NCBI GenBank assembly: GCA_963580285.1
Contig: OY757010.1
Coordinates: 152,602,714-152,666,713 of the forward strand
Reading direction: 5' to 3'
DNA length: 64,000 nt
Source of the DNA: Lucinisca nassula
Lineage: Eukaryota > Mollusca > Bivalvia > Lucinida > Lucinidae
Positions 44,071 to 56,150 of this stretch are shown here, one piece after another. The translations under genes and the position numbers were made by a program. The notes beneath the pieces were generated by a model. The model did no database searches and was not told the DNA's origin. It worked only from the letters and a program-made list of their open reading frames with translations. Every line of letters begins with the position of its first letter. The stretch's first letter is position 1.

Positions 44071-44088
44071 ATCCCACTTCTGACACCA
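44071..44088 (-). other. Gypsy-2 primer-binding site, tRNA-Leu
   Basis: The + strand reads ATCCCACTTCTGACACCA, identical to the last 15 bases plus CCA of animal tRNA-Leu of the CAA/CAG type as I recall it. The element strand therefore carries the perfect 18-nt complement, three bases from the LTR. Confidence 0.85.
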
Positions 44089-44091
44089 AAC

Positions 44092-46868
44092 TGTAACGGC
44101 ACCACCCGTCAGCCTTGGAACGGAAATAGTCTGTAGGTCAGGAAAGGGTGGCAACGTTACAACAATCTAGTGGGCTCGACCTGGGTCGTACTCAATGTCT
44201 AGTGGAAGTGAATAATTAGCCATTATTTCAATTTTCTCTGCTTTAATGAATTTTCCCCTAACAAAAGAAAACTTGTTTTATGCTCGATAAGACAGCATAT
44301 AAGCAAACATTAAAATGCTACAGGCAAAACCGCAGTTACAGCTATACTTTGTGCTAGGAATATAACGGTGTGGATTCAGCCAGTATTCCCAATCTCAATA
44401 GTCAACCATACTATAACACTAGCCGCCCAACACACCGCTATATTATTCAGACCTGGGAGATATCACAACCTGCGGTTACACTTGTAATTGCAGTTGCAGT
44501 AATAGTAACAAACATGCATGAAATTATTAGTTATGGGTCACAGAGCTAATAAGGATACCCAATCATTTAAATATGAAGATCATTCACATTGCTTTTAACT
44601 GATTTTCTTTGGTGCACATACAGGTTGATGTTACTACAGTTGCAGCTATACAACTCATACACCTAAACTCGGGTTTCCCACAAATAACATTGATCACACC
44701 TATTTCTGTAGTTGTTAGTGGAAGTTGTAGTCGTATAGCTCAATAACTTGATCTTTGCAGTTTTAGTAATAATTTGACATTAGATATGAGTTAATATTTC
44801 CTAGTGGCAGAGCCTTGCAGTTGCAGTTATACAACTCATACACTTAAAATGCTAGATTTCATCGGTGTTGAATTATAATGAATGCAGTAGGAAGCATTAA
44901 TACTTATATAGGTGTAAAACTCAAACTACCATCTGCCAACAGCCTATGTTTCCCCGTACATCCACTTTAGCTATTGCAACCAATCTAAAGCATCAGTCTA
45001 GGCTGCTGGTTTTCCAGTCTTCACCTATAGTTAATGAATTTAAGTAGCGAATAAGACTAGCTGACGTTCAGAGTACACAGATGATGATTTGTTTGGGTGA
45101 CCCTTGGAGCAATAGTGTTTTGCATATATAAGATATTACTGGCTAAATCCCGAGCATCACGTTTATTTCATAAAGACACAATACTGTATAGGTATATAAA
45201 GGGCACTAAAGAGTCCTAACTACGGTGCATTAGGCCCGCAACTCTCAAAAACCTGTACACCTGTAACACAAGAACAAGACAGATTCAGCACAAAACCATG
45301 GCAGTGGTACCCATAAAGCTCGATATATCTCTACACCTATATAGGCGCACTTCGCTAAATAGACGTACCACTCCCAACCAGGCACAGCTAGAAGAACAAG
45401 GCAGGTTGAGCACAACCCCGGCAGTGGTACCTATAAAGCTATATAAATCTCAACACCCATATAGGCGCACTTCGCTAAATAGACGTACCACTCCCACACA
45501 GGCACAGCTAGGAGATTGTTGATTTATATGAAGTCGAACGTGTTACTCGGGGTCTCTTACCAGTATGAATTTATAAAAACACATATAACGTTATAATATT
45601 AAGGCAATATTGTTTTTCCTATGTAACAAGCCGTTTCAACCTATATAGGTGAAACAAACAAACTCCACCCACGTAGGCGAAATCTGAATCTGAATAGCGT
45701 TGATTTTAAATATATTCGCCTGTATCTATGGCAGAAGCAGGCAAACACATTGTATGGCAAACAAGGTCTAAAGGTCGTGTGAGACAAACAAACAGCGTTT
45801 TGACAATGCAATGTTATTTCCTTTGTCTTGCAAGCAATCTCCACCCATATAGGTGAAACGAGTGACCTCCACCCATATAGGTGGAAACAGGCAAAACTTG
45901 GTAAGGTAAACAAGTGTGAGATAAATATTAAACGTTTTGACAATGTAATATTATTCCCTTTGCATTGCAAGCAATCTCAACCCATATAGGTGAAACAAGC
46001 AAACTCCACCCATATAGGTGAGATCTGAATCTGAATAGTGTTGATTTTAAATGTCTCCGCCTATATAGGGGAAACAGGCAAACACATAGAATTATAAAAG
46101 AAATAGCAAGTGTATGAAGTCTATGCAAGAAGTACAATCGTCAAATAATATGAAGAACACCTGTGCCACTTCGCCTAAAAGGAAAGAAAAGAGGAATGGT
46201 CAAAAATTAGGTTTCCACCTAAAATACCAGCTTGGCGTATAGAAAGATGGGTGGGGGGTAGTGCGTAAATATTTTGATTATGAGACCTGCGCTGGTCCAA
46301 ACATGGATCTTTTAGGTGGCATGCTGCGTCTACAATCTTTTGTCTGACGTTCCACCTACGACCTCAACCTTCCAGGTTCCAACTAGTTTTCAGGTGTAAA
46401 CCTCAAGCTGGTTGTGGCAAAACAACCAACGACAACAGCAGAACACTGTTTATATAGTATCCAGGCTCGCGCCCAGTGACGTCAGATATCGCCAAGGTTG
46501 TCGTCAGTCATACGGAACATTCGGACATTACGGTTCAATACAGTACTGAGGAATCGAAAGAGATAAGAACCGAGTATTCCGCATAACTGGCGAAGGCTGA
46601 CAGCTTACAAAAATAATATTTCTATGAGAAAGAACTGTAAAATACTGCCATAAAAATGGAAATATCGACATCAAGCGGGTATGCATGGATCAATATCAGG
46701 TAGGTCTGTATAATTATGCAGGAAAACTGCGATGACATAGCCATTTATTCTAAAAATAGTCGGCGAAGTGGACACTGGTAAATCGCGGATCAGAGTCAGT
46801 TCGTACTCGGCACATCGTGCTTTCAAGCACATGGAGGAAATAACAAACAATAGCCAGGCGCCGTTACA
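44092..46868 (-). repeat. Gypsy-2 5' LTR (2,777 bp)
   Basis: Near-identical to 29413-32426 without the patch. At the patch position it keeps 'gcaatctcaacccatatagg', one more unit of the CArG-like repeat, and so probably shows the original structure. CArG-like sites at 45336, 45640 and 46060; TGACGTCA at 46477. Confidence 0.95.
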
Positions 46869-46872
46869 ACAC

Positions 46873-47546
46873 GTTATTGAGCTTAGGGAACGGTTAGAGC
46901 AGACATGCAAATTAGCGCTGATAATTTAAAGAAGGTTCAGATTAAGCAGAAAGCTTATTATGATAAAGGCGCGAGGTCGCGTAAATTTGACGTCGGCGAC
47001 AAAGTACTGTTGTTACTACCGACAGACAGTAATAAATTATTGCTTCAATGGAAAGGTCCTTATGAAGTTGTTGAGGTAGTGAACAGAATGGATTATAAGA
47101 TTGACGTCAATGGAAATGTTAACACATATCACGCTAATATACTGAAACAGAACGTTGAGCGTCAGACTGTGACGTCTCATTGTCTGATCTCTAAACCTAT
47201 TATGTCGACAGACAGTCATGACAGAAATGACGTCGACGAGTCTTCATTTGAAGACAGCAGTTTTCAAACTGCAGAACAACCAGAAATTGACGGAGACGTT
47301 AGCGTCCCACACACACTTACGTCAGAGGAGAGTGAGGAGACAGAAGGGCTGAGAGAACAGCGCCTTGCAGGACTGACATGTCAGACAGACCAAATTATAT
47401 GTACCACATTTATGTCAGAACCTGTGAAATCAATCAAATCTGTTAAGCCAGAAAGGCCACCTCCAGTGAGATTAAAACGATATCCGTTTTCTAACAAACA
47501 ACAGAATGTCAGGGGAACAGGAAAATTCTGGGGCAAACCACCATAG
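46873..47546 (+). pseudogene. pol: Gypsy-1 Pol, second part: integrase C-terminal region
   Basis: Continues the Gypsy-1 integrase after the Gypsy-2 insertion. The first 15 codons stay in the frame of 29412. The frame then changes by one base near 46917-46920 (otherwise TAA at 46927), a 1-nt loss independent of the insertion. From 46905 the other frame is open for 213 residues: a basic linker, V-G-D-K-V-L-L-L-L-P, L-Q-W-K-G-P-Y (GPY/F module) and Y-H-A-N-I-L-K, then a ~140-residue acidic, Ser/Thr-rich tail. Related Gmr1-like elements have RT and RNase H after this point; here the frame simply stops and the LTR follows 172 bp later. Confidence 0.85.
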
Positions 47547-47643
47547 CTTAATAGCAATTTTACTTGCGAAAATTTGGGGGCAGACTACCTTAGTAGGTAA
47601 TTCTTCGCACGGTTGTTGTGTAAATAGCTGTCTTGTTTAGATA

Positions 47644-47743
47644 GGTTCATCCTATTCCATCTCTATACACAAAGAAAAAACATTTCTGATTGTTTTTTCT
47701 CCAAAAGGGGAAACCTTTGTTACGAGATGGAATAGGAAACCTC
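47644..47743. other. Gypsy-1 polypurine tract within an inverted repeat
   Basis: AAAAGGGGAAACC (47703-47715) lies just before the 3' LTR. 'ggttcatcctattccatctc' (47644-47663) is nearly the reverse complement of LTR bases 47724-47743, so the tract could sit in a hairpin loop. Confidence 0.6.
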
Positions 47744-50282
47744 TCTGGTGCTTATGCACATCTAAATTATTTTAGTAGATATATGGTAGGGCGGTGCGAG
47801 TGAAATATTTTAGGTGAAATATGGTACGCATACTATGCGGCTCCATGAACAAGTCATGCACATATCATACGATGTATGCATGAGTGGTTTATAGAGAGCT
47901 GTTTTTACAATACAGGGGGCCGCTAAAAGGCCGAGTCCTATAGAATTTGCCTAAAAATCGCCAACCGCCAAATTGTGCCATATATGATTTTTATTCCCGT
48001 CACGTGTTGTGTGGGTGTTCGTTTTGACAGGAGTCATGTCATTGATTATAGGGTCGTTTCATCAATTTTTCCTATGGGAAATATACTATTTGAACGCAAA
48101 TCCATTATCTACTCGATTTTTGCTATCTGGCTTTGTTTGTGGCTGGTATCTCCACCTCGCCACGAATTGAGCAAGATAATATGGGTAGGCATGATTTTCC
48201 GGTAGTATTCATAGATATATAAACCCTGAAAAAAACGGACACTTTAGCAGCAGGTCAAGTTGTAAAGAGCGAACACAACATGGTGACGGGGAAATAGAAA
48301 GTATATTGAAAGGTATGTTAAATCTATGTTTAGTATTATTTTTGTATGAACATGCTTGTAGGTTTTGGAGGGGTTTACTTCTAGTATACCCCAACTTTCT
48401 GAAGCCTATTCTGAATTCACTGTTGTGGCCTGTAGTGATTAGGCTACTAGCTTTGCCAGCTAGACGTCGCAGGATTGATCCCAGGCTTCTCCAGTAGTAG
48501 AATGAGTCTTTCTAAGTGAGGTCCTGTCTCATGCTGACCCTAGATGTTGGTGAGACGTAAAGTTTGGACACCCGCTCATTCTAGATTCATTTAGGCTTTT
48601 AGACCCCTTTTGTAGAATGTAATTAATAACGCCGGGTCACTTGTTTGATCCATGACTTTTGACTAGCTGTGGTTAGAAAACCGTGGTTCCGTCCCAATAT
48701 GATATTAGGTGTAGAGGGGACGTAAACTTAAGACGGGTTTAACCATATCTTCATCATCAGGGCAAACTCTTACAAGAGCCTGTTGGGTTATCCGTGATGA
48801 TGAACTGTAATGAATTTTATTTTACAAGCATGTTCATGTTGATTAGAAATAATTTTGTTCAAGAAGAATTACGAGTTCATTTTGTAATGATGCCGTTTTT
48901 GTCTGATAACTCAGTTTGTGCATGTATGTACATATAAAGAACGTGATGATGATAAGTGGGAGTATTTGGTCGCCACACGTCATAACGGCCTGAGCGGCGG
49001 GGATGACGTCAGCTGCGTCATCGGCGTCGCGAGGACTGTTGTGACGGGGTGCCTACCAAATAGAGAGAATTTACGGCAAACAGTGTTGGCCCATATGAGA
49101 CACTAACAAATGTTGTAGATTATAGATGAAAATCTTCTGTTGTAGTTTCTATCTGTTATTAATGTATTGAATTTGTGAATAGCTATATTTGTGAGCCGTG
49201 TCGCGGAGAAGCATATGAAATAGAGGTTGTTATGTTTCCTGTAATTGGCAGCTGACCAGGTAGCGCAAAGGCGTGGTCTGTTCAATTGCCTCTTACTTGC
49301 GATAATGTAGTGAGCACAAATTTGATGAGTATTATGCTCAGTAGTAGTGAGCATTAATTGATTTCTGTAGTGCTCAGTAAGGAAACATGAACTTTGAGTA
49401 TTATTGTGTCAAGCGCTGGGTGCTGATAATTTGATGCACAGTCAAGTTGAGTTCTGCTGTACGGTTATTTGTCGCATGCACTAATCAGCCTGTATGTCTG
49501 GTCGGCGCATGCGCAATAACGGTATATGCATGAACATATTCTTACTTCTCCGGGAGGGGGATCATGATATAGCATGTATGTTTTGTGACTCGTTTCTAGT
49601 CCCGTTATCGTAATTTGCAGGCATAACAATGTGTGACCTGCTGCTCCCTGCTTCATAGCAGCAGGTACTGGTACGACGCTAGGCGTTAGGGTCCAGCAAG
49701 GGCGGACAGACCGCCGTAATCAGCGCCTACCAGGGTAGAAGCAGATTTGCAGAAATATAAATCATTGTTCGTTGTAAACTAATGTGAGACTATGGAAGAG
49801 GTCAACTTACCTGCAGATTATTTGGACGATCACTAAACGTCTGATCAGCAAACGTGATCGCTAATCCTAGGATTATCAACTATGTTGATAGACTAGTTTT
49901 ACTAGTTCGCGAGAGGAAGTGTCACGCGAGTGGGGGATTCACCCTAAGTTATAAACTGGCCAGTCGCGTCTTGTGTTGTTTCTTTCTTTTGTTTTTGTTG
50001 TTGTTTTTGTTGTTTGCTTCTGTAGGTATTCACGTCACCCGTTCCGAGCACAGAACAGTGTTTTGCCTTCGGAGCGGACGTCGTGAGTTGGCTACAGAAG
50101 CAACAATTTGTGATGTTTTGTGTTAGTAAGTGTTGTATGTAGATACTGTAAATAATTCATGTCATTCATTTAACATCTTTCTTGTGCCTTACCCCACAGC
50201 TGCCCGTACACCTGTCAGAGATCACGCTCGGTTGTCTTGTCAGCATGGGGGTTTGCGGGACGCCGTAAACCCACATGTAACA
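47719..50282 (+). repeat. Gypsy-1 3' LTR (2,564 bp)
   Basis: Near-identical to 23316-25867, with the same TATA-like box (48216), SINE-like segment (48423-48583) and CRE-like site (49004). It has a short extra stretch at ~47890. Confidence 0.95.
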
Positions 50283-50307
50283 GTCTGATCTATCTGCACT
50301 GTTCATT
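50283..50307. repeat. Right half of type G repeat split by Gypsy-1
   Basis: GTCTG (target copy) then 'atctatctgcactgtt', pairing with the arm at 23272-23300. Confidence 0.7.
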
Positions 50308-50439
50308 TTGGCTTGTCTGTCCCAATACTAAGGATCATTATGGTACTTATATTCTTATCCTTAACCCTTAAGGTAACAATAACAACAATTGTCATATGCT
50401 TTGTTGTCTGCTGGTTACTTTAAAAGTAATTGCTGCAAA

Positions 50440-50503
50440 GAATGAGGACACAGATCAGACTGCTCCACAAGGAGGAGTCTGATCAGGGTCCAAACTGTTT
50501 GCC
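50440..50503. repeat. Fold-back repeat (type G)
   Basis: 'agatcagactgctcc' and 'ggaggagtctgatc' arms, ending 'aaactgtttgc'. The outer left arm is degraded. Confidence 0.65.
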
Positions 50504-50540
50504 TGCATGCAAAAATGTTTTTAAAAGTCCGCAAGTATAT

Positions 50541-52385
50541 AACAAGAGAGCCCAGAGGGCCCTGATTCGCTCACCTGAATGTCACCGTCTCTAGTACATA
50601 TTATTTTTAGCTCTGGTGGCCATCTTATTCATCAGAGCGGAACGATCTTAGCTATTTTGGTAGGGTGTCACCTAGGAAACATTCCAGTGAAGTTTGAATC
50701 AAATTGACCAAAAGGTTTAGGAAGAGTTAGCATTTGAAGCAAATTTACAATGCTTTTCTATTTTTAGTGCTGGCGGTCATATTAATTATTGGAGCGGAAT
50801 TAATTTAGATATTTTGGTCGAGGGTCATCTAAGCAACATTCCTCTGAAGTTTGAATGAAATTGGCCCAAGGGTACAGGAGGAGTTGTTGTTTTAAGATTT
50901 TTTCTATTTTTAGCTCTGGTTCATCAGAGCGGAATGATTTTAGCTATTTTGGTAGAGACTCACATGGGCAACATTCCTGTGAAGCTTGAATCAAATTGGC
51001 TCAAGGGTTTAAGAGAAGTTCGCGTTTGATGCAAATTAAAGACATTTTCTATTTTTAGCTCTGGTGGCCATTTTGTTCATCAGAGCAGGATCGATTTAGC
51101 TATTTTAGTCATCAAAGCAACATTCCTATGAAGTTTGAATGAAATTGGCCCAGGGGAACAAGTGGAGTTGTCGTTTGAAGATTTTTTTCTATTTTTAGCT
51201 CTGGCCATCTTGTTCATCAGAGTGGAATGATTTTAGATATTTTGGCAGGGTGCCACATATGTTACATTCCTGTGAAGTTTGAATCAAATTGGCCCAAGGG
51301 TTTAGGAGGAGTTTGCGTTTGACGCAAATTGACGATGTTTTTCTTTTTTTAGCTATGGCGGCCATTTTGCCCACCAAAGCATGATTATTTTAGCTAGTTT
51401 GGTAGAGGGCCATCTAAGCAACATTCCTATGAAGTTTGAATGAAATTGGCCCAAGGGTACCGGAGGAGTTGTCGTTTAAAGATTTTTTCTACTTTTAGCA
51501 CTGGCGGCCATCATGTTTGTCAGAGCTGAACGATTTTAGCTATTTTGGTAGGAAGTCACCTGGGCAACATTCCTGTGAAGTTTGAATCAAATTGGACCAA
51601 GGGTAAGGAGGAGTTTGCTTTTGAAGCAAAATTTACGATGTTTTTCTATTTTTAGCTATGGTGGCCATTTTACTCATCAGAGCAGAACCGTTTTAGCTAT
51701 TTTGGTAGAGGGTCACCTAAGCAACATTCCTATGAAGTTTGAATGAAATTGGCCCAAGGGTACCGGAAGAGTTGTCGTTTAAAAATTTTTTCTACTTTTG
51801 GCACTGGCGGCCATCCTGTTTGTCAGAGCTGAACGATTTTAGCTATTTTGGTAGGGAGTCACCTGGGCAACATTCCTGTGAAGTTTGAATCAAATTGGCC
51901 CAAGGGTTTAGGAGGAGTTGCGTTTGTTGCAAATTTACATTTTTCTATTTTTAGCTCTGGTGGCCATTTTGCTCATGGGAGCAGAACCGTTTTAGCTATT
52001 TTGGTAGAGGGTCACCTAAGCAACATTCCTATGAAGTTTGAATGAAATTGGCCCAGGGGTATAGGAGGAGTAGTCATTTGAAGATTTTTTCTATTTTTAG
52101 CTCTGGTGGCCATCTTGTTCATCAGAGCAGAACAATTTTAGCTAATTTGGTAGGAAGTCACCTGCATAACATTCCTGTGAAGTTTGAATCAAATTGGACC
52201 AAGGGTAAGGAGCAGTTCGCATTTGAACCAAAATTTACGATGTTTTTTCTATTTTTAGCACTGGTGGCCATTTTGCTCATAGGAGCAGAACTGTTTTAGC
52301 TGTTTTGGTAGAGGGTCACCTCAGCAACATTCCTATGAAATTTGAATGAAATTGGCCCAGGGGTATGGGAGGAGTAGTCATTTGT
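50541..52385 (-). repeat. Tandem-repeat element, ~150-bp core units
   Basis: Starts 'aacaagagagcccagagggc'. About twelve units carry 'tctatttttagctctggtgg', 'ttttagctattttggtagag' and 'aacattcctatgaagtttga'. The hairpin end is missing, so the copy is truncated near 52385. Confidence 0.85.
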
Positions 52386-52689
52386 AACACTGGTTTTCCC
52401 TGCATATCTTGCTTAATAGTTTACAGAATCTTATCATTTTTTGCATAAATGTTGATATTGATGAGATGCTGCTGCTACATGAAAATAAAGGTCCTGCGAT
52501 CAATACTATTAAAGTTATTCCCCTTTGTAATTCTTGAAAACTTGTCCTTGACACTTTTGATTTTCCTGTATATCTTGCTTAATAATTTTAATAACTTTTG
52601 TATTTATTGTTCTACATTAAAGAAACTTATATCACACTTGGTGCCTGAGGTAAGAAATCTGTTGAAGTAAAATATTTATCAAGGGCCCA
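52386..52689. other. No gene recognised
   Basis: AT-rich. 'tatcttgcttaatag' occurs twice (52404 and 52570), suggesting a degenerate repeat. Confidence 0.4.
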
Positions 52690-53055
52690 TATAATGTTAA
52701 ATAATGTTAAAGTGTATAGGAACAGTTTTTGGGTGATCGTTTTGAAACTTTGCAGGTGTTTTCATATAGGTCTGAAGATGTGCATGTGGTTTTTTCTTCC
52801 CCTAAAATTATTTGTTTCACTTTTTTTTTTGTCTTTTTTTAACTTAGCCATTTTTTTAGGTCTAATAATGTTAAAGTGTATAGGGTGTGGGTACATTGTT
52901 AGCGCAACTCTCACAGTGCAAAGGTGATCATTTTGAAACTTTGCAGGTGTTTTCAAATAGTTCTGAAGATGTGCATGTGGTTTTTTTATACTCCTAAAAT
53001 TATTTATTTCACTATTTTCGTCTTTTTTAACTTGGCCATTTTTTGAGGTCTAACT
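52690..53055. repeat. Two ~185-bp direct repeats
   Basis: 'taatgttaaagtgtatagg', 'ttttgaaactttgcaggtgt' and 'gaagatgtgcatgtggtttt' occur in order twice (52701 on; 52868 on). Confidence 0.8.
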
Positions 53056-53209
53056 AGAATTTGTTTTTCTACAAAAACACAGATGTCTCCCCCGTTTTTG
53101 ACATCTAAGTATAACCTTGACATTGGAGGTATTGAGCCGGGTCTTGTGTGCAACACATCATCTAATGAAGATAAACATTTCTGCAAAGTAACTTTAAAAA
53201 TGTTCATAG

Positions 53210-56150
53210 AAAAATAAAAAAGTTATTGGCCATACACAAAAAAGCCCTTTTTTACCTTTGACCTCTAAGTATGGCCTTGACCTTTGAGGTACAACACATC
53301 GTCTCATGATGGTTAACATTTCTGTCAAGTAATTTCAAAATTTTAATTTTATGCCCCTTTCAAGAGTTATTGCCCTTTGGAGGTTAAAGGTCAAAAAAGG
53401 GTCCTTTTTTGTATTCTGTCAATAACTTTCTTATTTTTAGATGGATTTTGAAATTACTTGGCAGAAATGTTAACCACCATAAGACGATGTGTTGCGTGCA
53501 TGACCCAAGTTGGTACCTCAAATGCGCGTCAGCTTATTTTCCATCAGGAATGCATATATGAAATTTCAAAACAATAGCATATATAGTTCTAAAGTTATGC
53601 TGTGCATCACTTTTAGCATACATTATAATGGGCACAAATTACCAAAATGACAAAGGGCCAAAACTCACAAAGTATTTTTCCGAATTTTTTCAAACGTTAA
53701 GCAGGTCATCTACTCATCAACACCAATCTTTTTGTTTGTTTGTTTGATTTGAGGTTTAACGTCCCCGTCAACACTATAAAGGTCATTTTAGAGACGTTGC
53801 TTCCAATTTTGTGGGACTTTTACCCGACATTGAGATGAAATGACATCTCAAGCCCTGTTGTCCAATGAAACCAATAATGTTTATTAGCATGGACGGTCCG
53901 CCTCGCACCGCGGTTCCTGGACAGGCTTAGGTCCTCTAAGCGGTTTACCAGTACTAGTGAGGGGGCCGGATTCAGCTCTGCGTGGAAGCATCATGCAGCC
54001 CATATATTTCTTCAAGCCCCTATGGGCGGGGGCGTTCAACACCAATCTACGTGTATTCACCAACATTCAAGGCTCTAGCTATAATAGTTTTTGAGATATT
54101 TTGCTGACAAGATTTTATTCAAAAAACTTCAAAGGGCAATAACTCTTGAAAGGGGCATAATTCGGATGAGAAAAAAATGCGTATCAGCTAATTTTCCATC
54201 AGGAATGCATATATGAAATTTCAAAATCATAGCATACACGGTTCTAAAGTTATGCTATGCATCACTTTTAGCATTCATTACAATGGGCAAAAAATTACCA
54301 AAATGACAAAGGGCTATAACTCACAAAGTGTTATTTGGGATTTTGTCAAAAGTTAATCAGTCTATCAACTCATCACCACCAATATGTTCACCAACTTTCA
54401 AGGCTCTAGCTCCAATAGTTTTTGAGATATATTGCTGACAAGATTTTATTAAAAAAAAATTCAAAGGGCAATAACTCTTGAAAGGGGCATAATCCGGATG
54501 AGAAAAAAATACGCGTCAGCTAATTTTCCATGAGAAATCCATATATGAAATTTCAAAACCATAGCATACACAGTTCCAAAGTTATGCTATGCATCACTTT
54601 AAGCATTCATTACAATGGGCACAAATTACCCAACTGACAAAGGGCCATAACTCACAAAGTATTTTTCGGAATTTTGTCAAAAGTTAATCAGTTCATAAGC
54701 TCATCACCACCAATATACTCAACAACTTTCAAGGCTCTAGCTCCAATAGTATTTGAGAAATTTTGTTGACAAGATTTTATTACAAAAATTTCAAAGGGCA
54801 ATAACTCTTGAAAGGGACATAATCCGAACGAGAAAAAAAATACGCGTCAGCTAATTTTCCATGAGGAATCCATATATGAAATTTCAAAACCCTAGCATAC
54901 ACGGTTCTAAACTTATGCTATGCATCACTTTTAGCATACATTACAATGGGCACAAATTACCAAAATGACAAAGGGCCATAACTCACAGAGTATTTGTCGG
55001 AATTTTGTCATAAGTTAATCAGTTCATCTACTCATCACCACCAATCTATTCACCAACTTTCAAGGCTCTAGCTCCAATAGTTTTTGAGATATCTTGCTGA
55101 CAAGATTTTATTATAAAATTTCAAAGGGCAATAACTCTTGAAAGGGGCATAATCCGGACGAGAAAAAAATACGCGTCAGCTAATTTTCCATGAGAAATCC
55201 ATATATGAAATTTCAAAACCCTAGCATACATGGTTCTAAAGTTATGCTATGCATCACTTTTAGCATACATTACAATGGGCACAAATTACCAAAATCACAA
55301 AGAGCCATAACTCACAAAGTATTTTTCGGAGTTTTGTCAAAAGTTAATCAGTTCATCTACTCAACACCACCAATATATTCACCAACTTTCAAGGCCCTAG
55401 CTCCAATAGTTTTTGAGATATCTTGCTGACAAGATTTTATTAAAAAAATTTCAAAGGGCAATAACTCTTGAAAGGGGCATAATCCGGACGAGAAAAAAAT
55501 ACACGTCAGCTAATTTTCCATGAGGAACCCATATATGAAATTTCAAAACCCTAGCATACACGGTTCTTTAGTTATGCTAGGCATCAAACTCGTAACGGAC
55601 GGACGAACGAACGAACCAGAACCAATATGCCCCTCCAACTTTTTCAAAGTTGGAGGCATAAAAAGGCCCCTTTTTGTCCTTTGACCTCTTAGTACGACCT
55701 TGACATTTGAGGTACCAACTTGGGTCATGCACGCAACACATCGTCTTATGATGGTTAACATTTCTGCCAAGTAATTTCAAAATCCATCAAAAAATAAGAA
55801 AGTTATTGACAGAATACAAAAAGGACCCTTTTTTGACCTTTAACCTCCAAAGGGCAATAACTCTTGAAAGGGGCATAAAATTAAAAAATTTTGAAATTAC
55901 TTGACAGAAATGTTAACCATGATGAGACGATGTGTTATGGTGGTTAACATTTCTGCCAAGTAATTTCAAAATCCATCTAAAAATAAGAAAGGTATTGACA
56001 GAACACAAAAAAGGACCCTTTTTTGACCTTTAACCTGTATGTATGACCTTGACCTTTCAGGTACCAAACTGGGTCATGCGTGCAACACATCATATCATGG
56101 TGGTTAACATTTCTGCCAAGCAATTTCAAAATCCATTTAAAAATCAAAGC
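53210..56150. repeat. Tandem-repeat element, ~331-bp core units
   Basis: Five or more units of ~331 bp carry 'atgacaaagggccataactc', 'caactttcaaggctctagct' and 'gggcaataactcttgaaagg'. An 'acggacggacgaacgaacga' tract and the hairpin CCAACTTTTTCAAAGTTGG mark one end near 55595-55655. Flanking ~170-bp units with 'gacctttgacctctaagta' resemble 61500-62200. A SINE interrupts it at 53730. Confidence 0.85.
53730..54035 (-). mobile_element. SINE (type B), full length with 13-bp target duplication
   Basis: Flanked by TCAACACCAATCT at 53717-53729 and 54036-54048. The body matches the copy at 11416-11718 almost throughout. Defines the full length as about 306 bp. Confidence 0.9.

Larger units (their letters stand above)
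29413..46868 (-). mobile_element. Gypsy-2: intact-looking Ty3/Gypsy element with third ORF
   Basis: 17.5-kb minus-strand LTR retrotransposon inserted in Gypsy-1 integrase. LTRs carry TGTAACGGC/GCCGTTACA ends. The target duplication is 4 bp with one mismatch (ATAC 29409-29412; ACAC 46869-46872). Order in element sense: 5' LTR (46868-44092), tRNA-Leu primer site, gag (43820-42408), pol (42435-38155), a 5.7-kb region with ORF3 (36998-34662), polypurine tract (32440-32427), 3' LTR (32426-29413). gag, pol and ORF3 are unbroken. Outside one patch I noticed only about two LTR base differences, so insertion is recent and later than Gypsy-1. Confidence 0.93.
23316..50282 (+). mobile_element. Gypsy-1: LTR retrotransposon, Gmr1-like order, RT-less copy
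   Basis: The LTRs (23316-25867; 47719-50282) begin TGTTACG and end TGTAACA, and the perfect 5-bp duplication GTCTG flanks the element (23311-23315; 50283-50287). Between them lie a primer-binding site, gag, a +1-frame pol with protease then integrase, and a polypurine tract. No RT or RNase H motif is present in any part belonging to Gypsy-1. Protease followed directly by integrase matches Gmr1-like Ty3/Gypsy elements, where RT-RH comes after integrase; here that part seems deleted. Element 2 splits the integrase gene. By eye the LTRs differ at roughly eight bases and a few small indels over ~2.55 kb, so the insertion is fairly young. Confidence 0.9.
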
